A model generated the notes under the pieces. The model saw only the letters and a program-made list of their open reading frames with translations. It was not told where the DNA came from and did no database searches. Both the position numbers and the translations under genes were made by a program. Positions 63,923-64,000 of a DNA stretch of 64,000 nt are shown one piece after another. Each line of letters opens with the position of its first letter. The first letter of the stretch is position 1. Origin of the DNA: Roseibium salinum (lineage in GTDB: Bacteria; Pseudomonadota; Alphaproteobacteria; Rhizobiales; Stappiaceae); assembly GCF_026240905.1 (NCBI RefSeq), contig NZ_JAPEVI010000003.1, positions 1,736,001-1,800,000 on the forward strand. The letters are read 5' to 3'.

Positions 63923-64000
63923 TCAGCGCCTGTTCGCAAATGGCCGGCTTGCCGCCTCCACTGAAATGTCGCCGAAACAGGTGGTCGAGAAGTCTGAACT
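63915..64000 (+). CDS. Start of next operon gene, truncated by the window edge
   Basis: ATG at 63915 overlaps the previous stop and begins MTDQRLFANGRLAASTEMSP, open for 28 codons to the edge. Too little is visible to name the product. From the operon context a methylenetetrahydrofolate-reductase-like or methyltransferase protein would be a reasonable guess, but the sequence itself does not show it. Confidence 0.5.
   Translation, partial: MTDQRLFANGRLAASTEMSPKQVVEKSE

Noticed and set aside
1..64000. CRISPR array, prophage, integrase or insertion sequence
   Set aside because: No regularly spaced repeats, transposase or phage-type genes were seen on either strand.

Overview
The window reads as a chromosomal segment of an alphaproteobacterium, most likely a Hyphomicrobiales/Stappiaceae-type marine bacterium (Roseibium/Labrenzia/Stappia-like). 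This rests on a GC content of roughly 60% by eye, the rpiA-DUF2059-gor and psd-pssA arrangements, a DUF2865 secreted protein, a CreA homologue, class II DAHP synthase, and a glutathione/GFA/diguanylate-cyclase-rich gene set. The genus is an inference. I see no transposase, integrase, prophage, CRISPR array or rRNA. There is one tRNA, tRNA-Val(CAC).

Layout. 1-5.3 kb: pssA (partial) and psd (phosphatidylethanolamine synthesis), a LysR regulator, an Atm1-type ABC exporter and an ArsR regulator. 5.4-9.4 kb: a LysM envelope protein, a LOG-family hydrolase and a REC-REC-GGDEF protein broken by one base. 9.4-14.5 kb: minus-strand run cysS, two GFA proteins, cimA, rarD. 14.9-22.2 kb: an L,D-transpeptidase (one-base frameshift), a small membrane protein, an ArsR regulator with a perfect palindrome upstream, a 262-bp palindromic MITE-like element, creA, an MBL hydrolase with an acidic tail, a MarR regulator and a DUF2865 protein. 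22.2-28.8 kb: gltX, MFS, nadE, a response regulator, aroG. 29-35 kb: a VIT-family transporter, a GGCT-like protein, a class V aminotransferase and two tandem membrane diguanylate cyclases. 35-43 kb: gor, DUF2059, rpiA (one-base frameshift), a soluble MCP carrying a PilZ domain, gph, a DUF4139 protein, tRNA-Val. 43-46.5 kb: a GYD protein, an alpha/beta hydrolase, an HxlR regulator and a methyltransferase. 46.7-52.5 kb: a glycan locus with a TPR-glycosyltransferase facing an operon of neuB-like, methyltransferase, neuA-HAD fusion and methyltransferase genes. 52.7-59.9 kb: fpr, a GlxA/AraC regulator, a YcaQ-type glycosylase, kbl-tdh with an XRE-cupin regulator upstream, and a small membrane protein. 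60.1-64 kb: fhs (one-base frameshift), then an operon running off the right edge with a corrinoid protein, a DUF1638 protein, a PF13769-type protein and the start of another gene.

How the genes may work together. The right end looks like a B12-dependent methyl-transfer module (corrinoid protein plus DUF1638) feeding tetrahydrofolate one-carbon metabolism, where fhs would recover ATP and formate. kbl-tdh next door turns threonine into glycine. Three diguanylate cyclases and a PilZ-containing chemoreceptor-like protein point to c-di-GMP control linked to chemotaxis signalling. The 46.7-52.5 kb locus probably makes and transfers a modified nonulosonic (sialic-like) sugar.

Four otherwise well-conserved genes (the 8.1 kb diguanylate cyclase, the L,D-transpeptidase, rpiA and fhs) are each interrupted by exactly one inserted or deleted base. 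At least two of these (rpiA, fhs) would normally be important, so sequencing or assembly indels are the simplest explanation and small frameshifts here should be read with caution.
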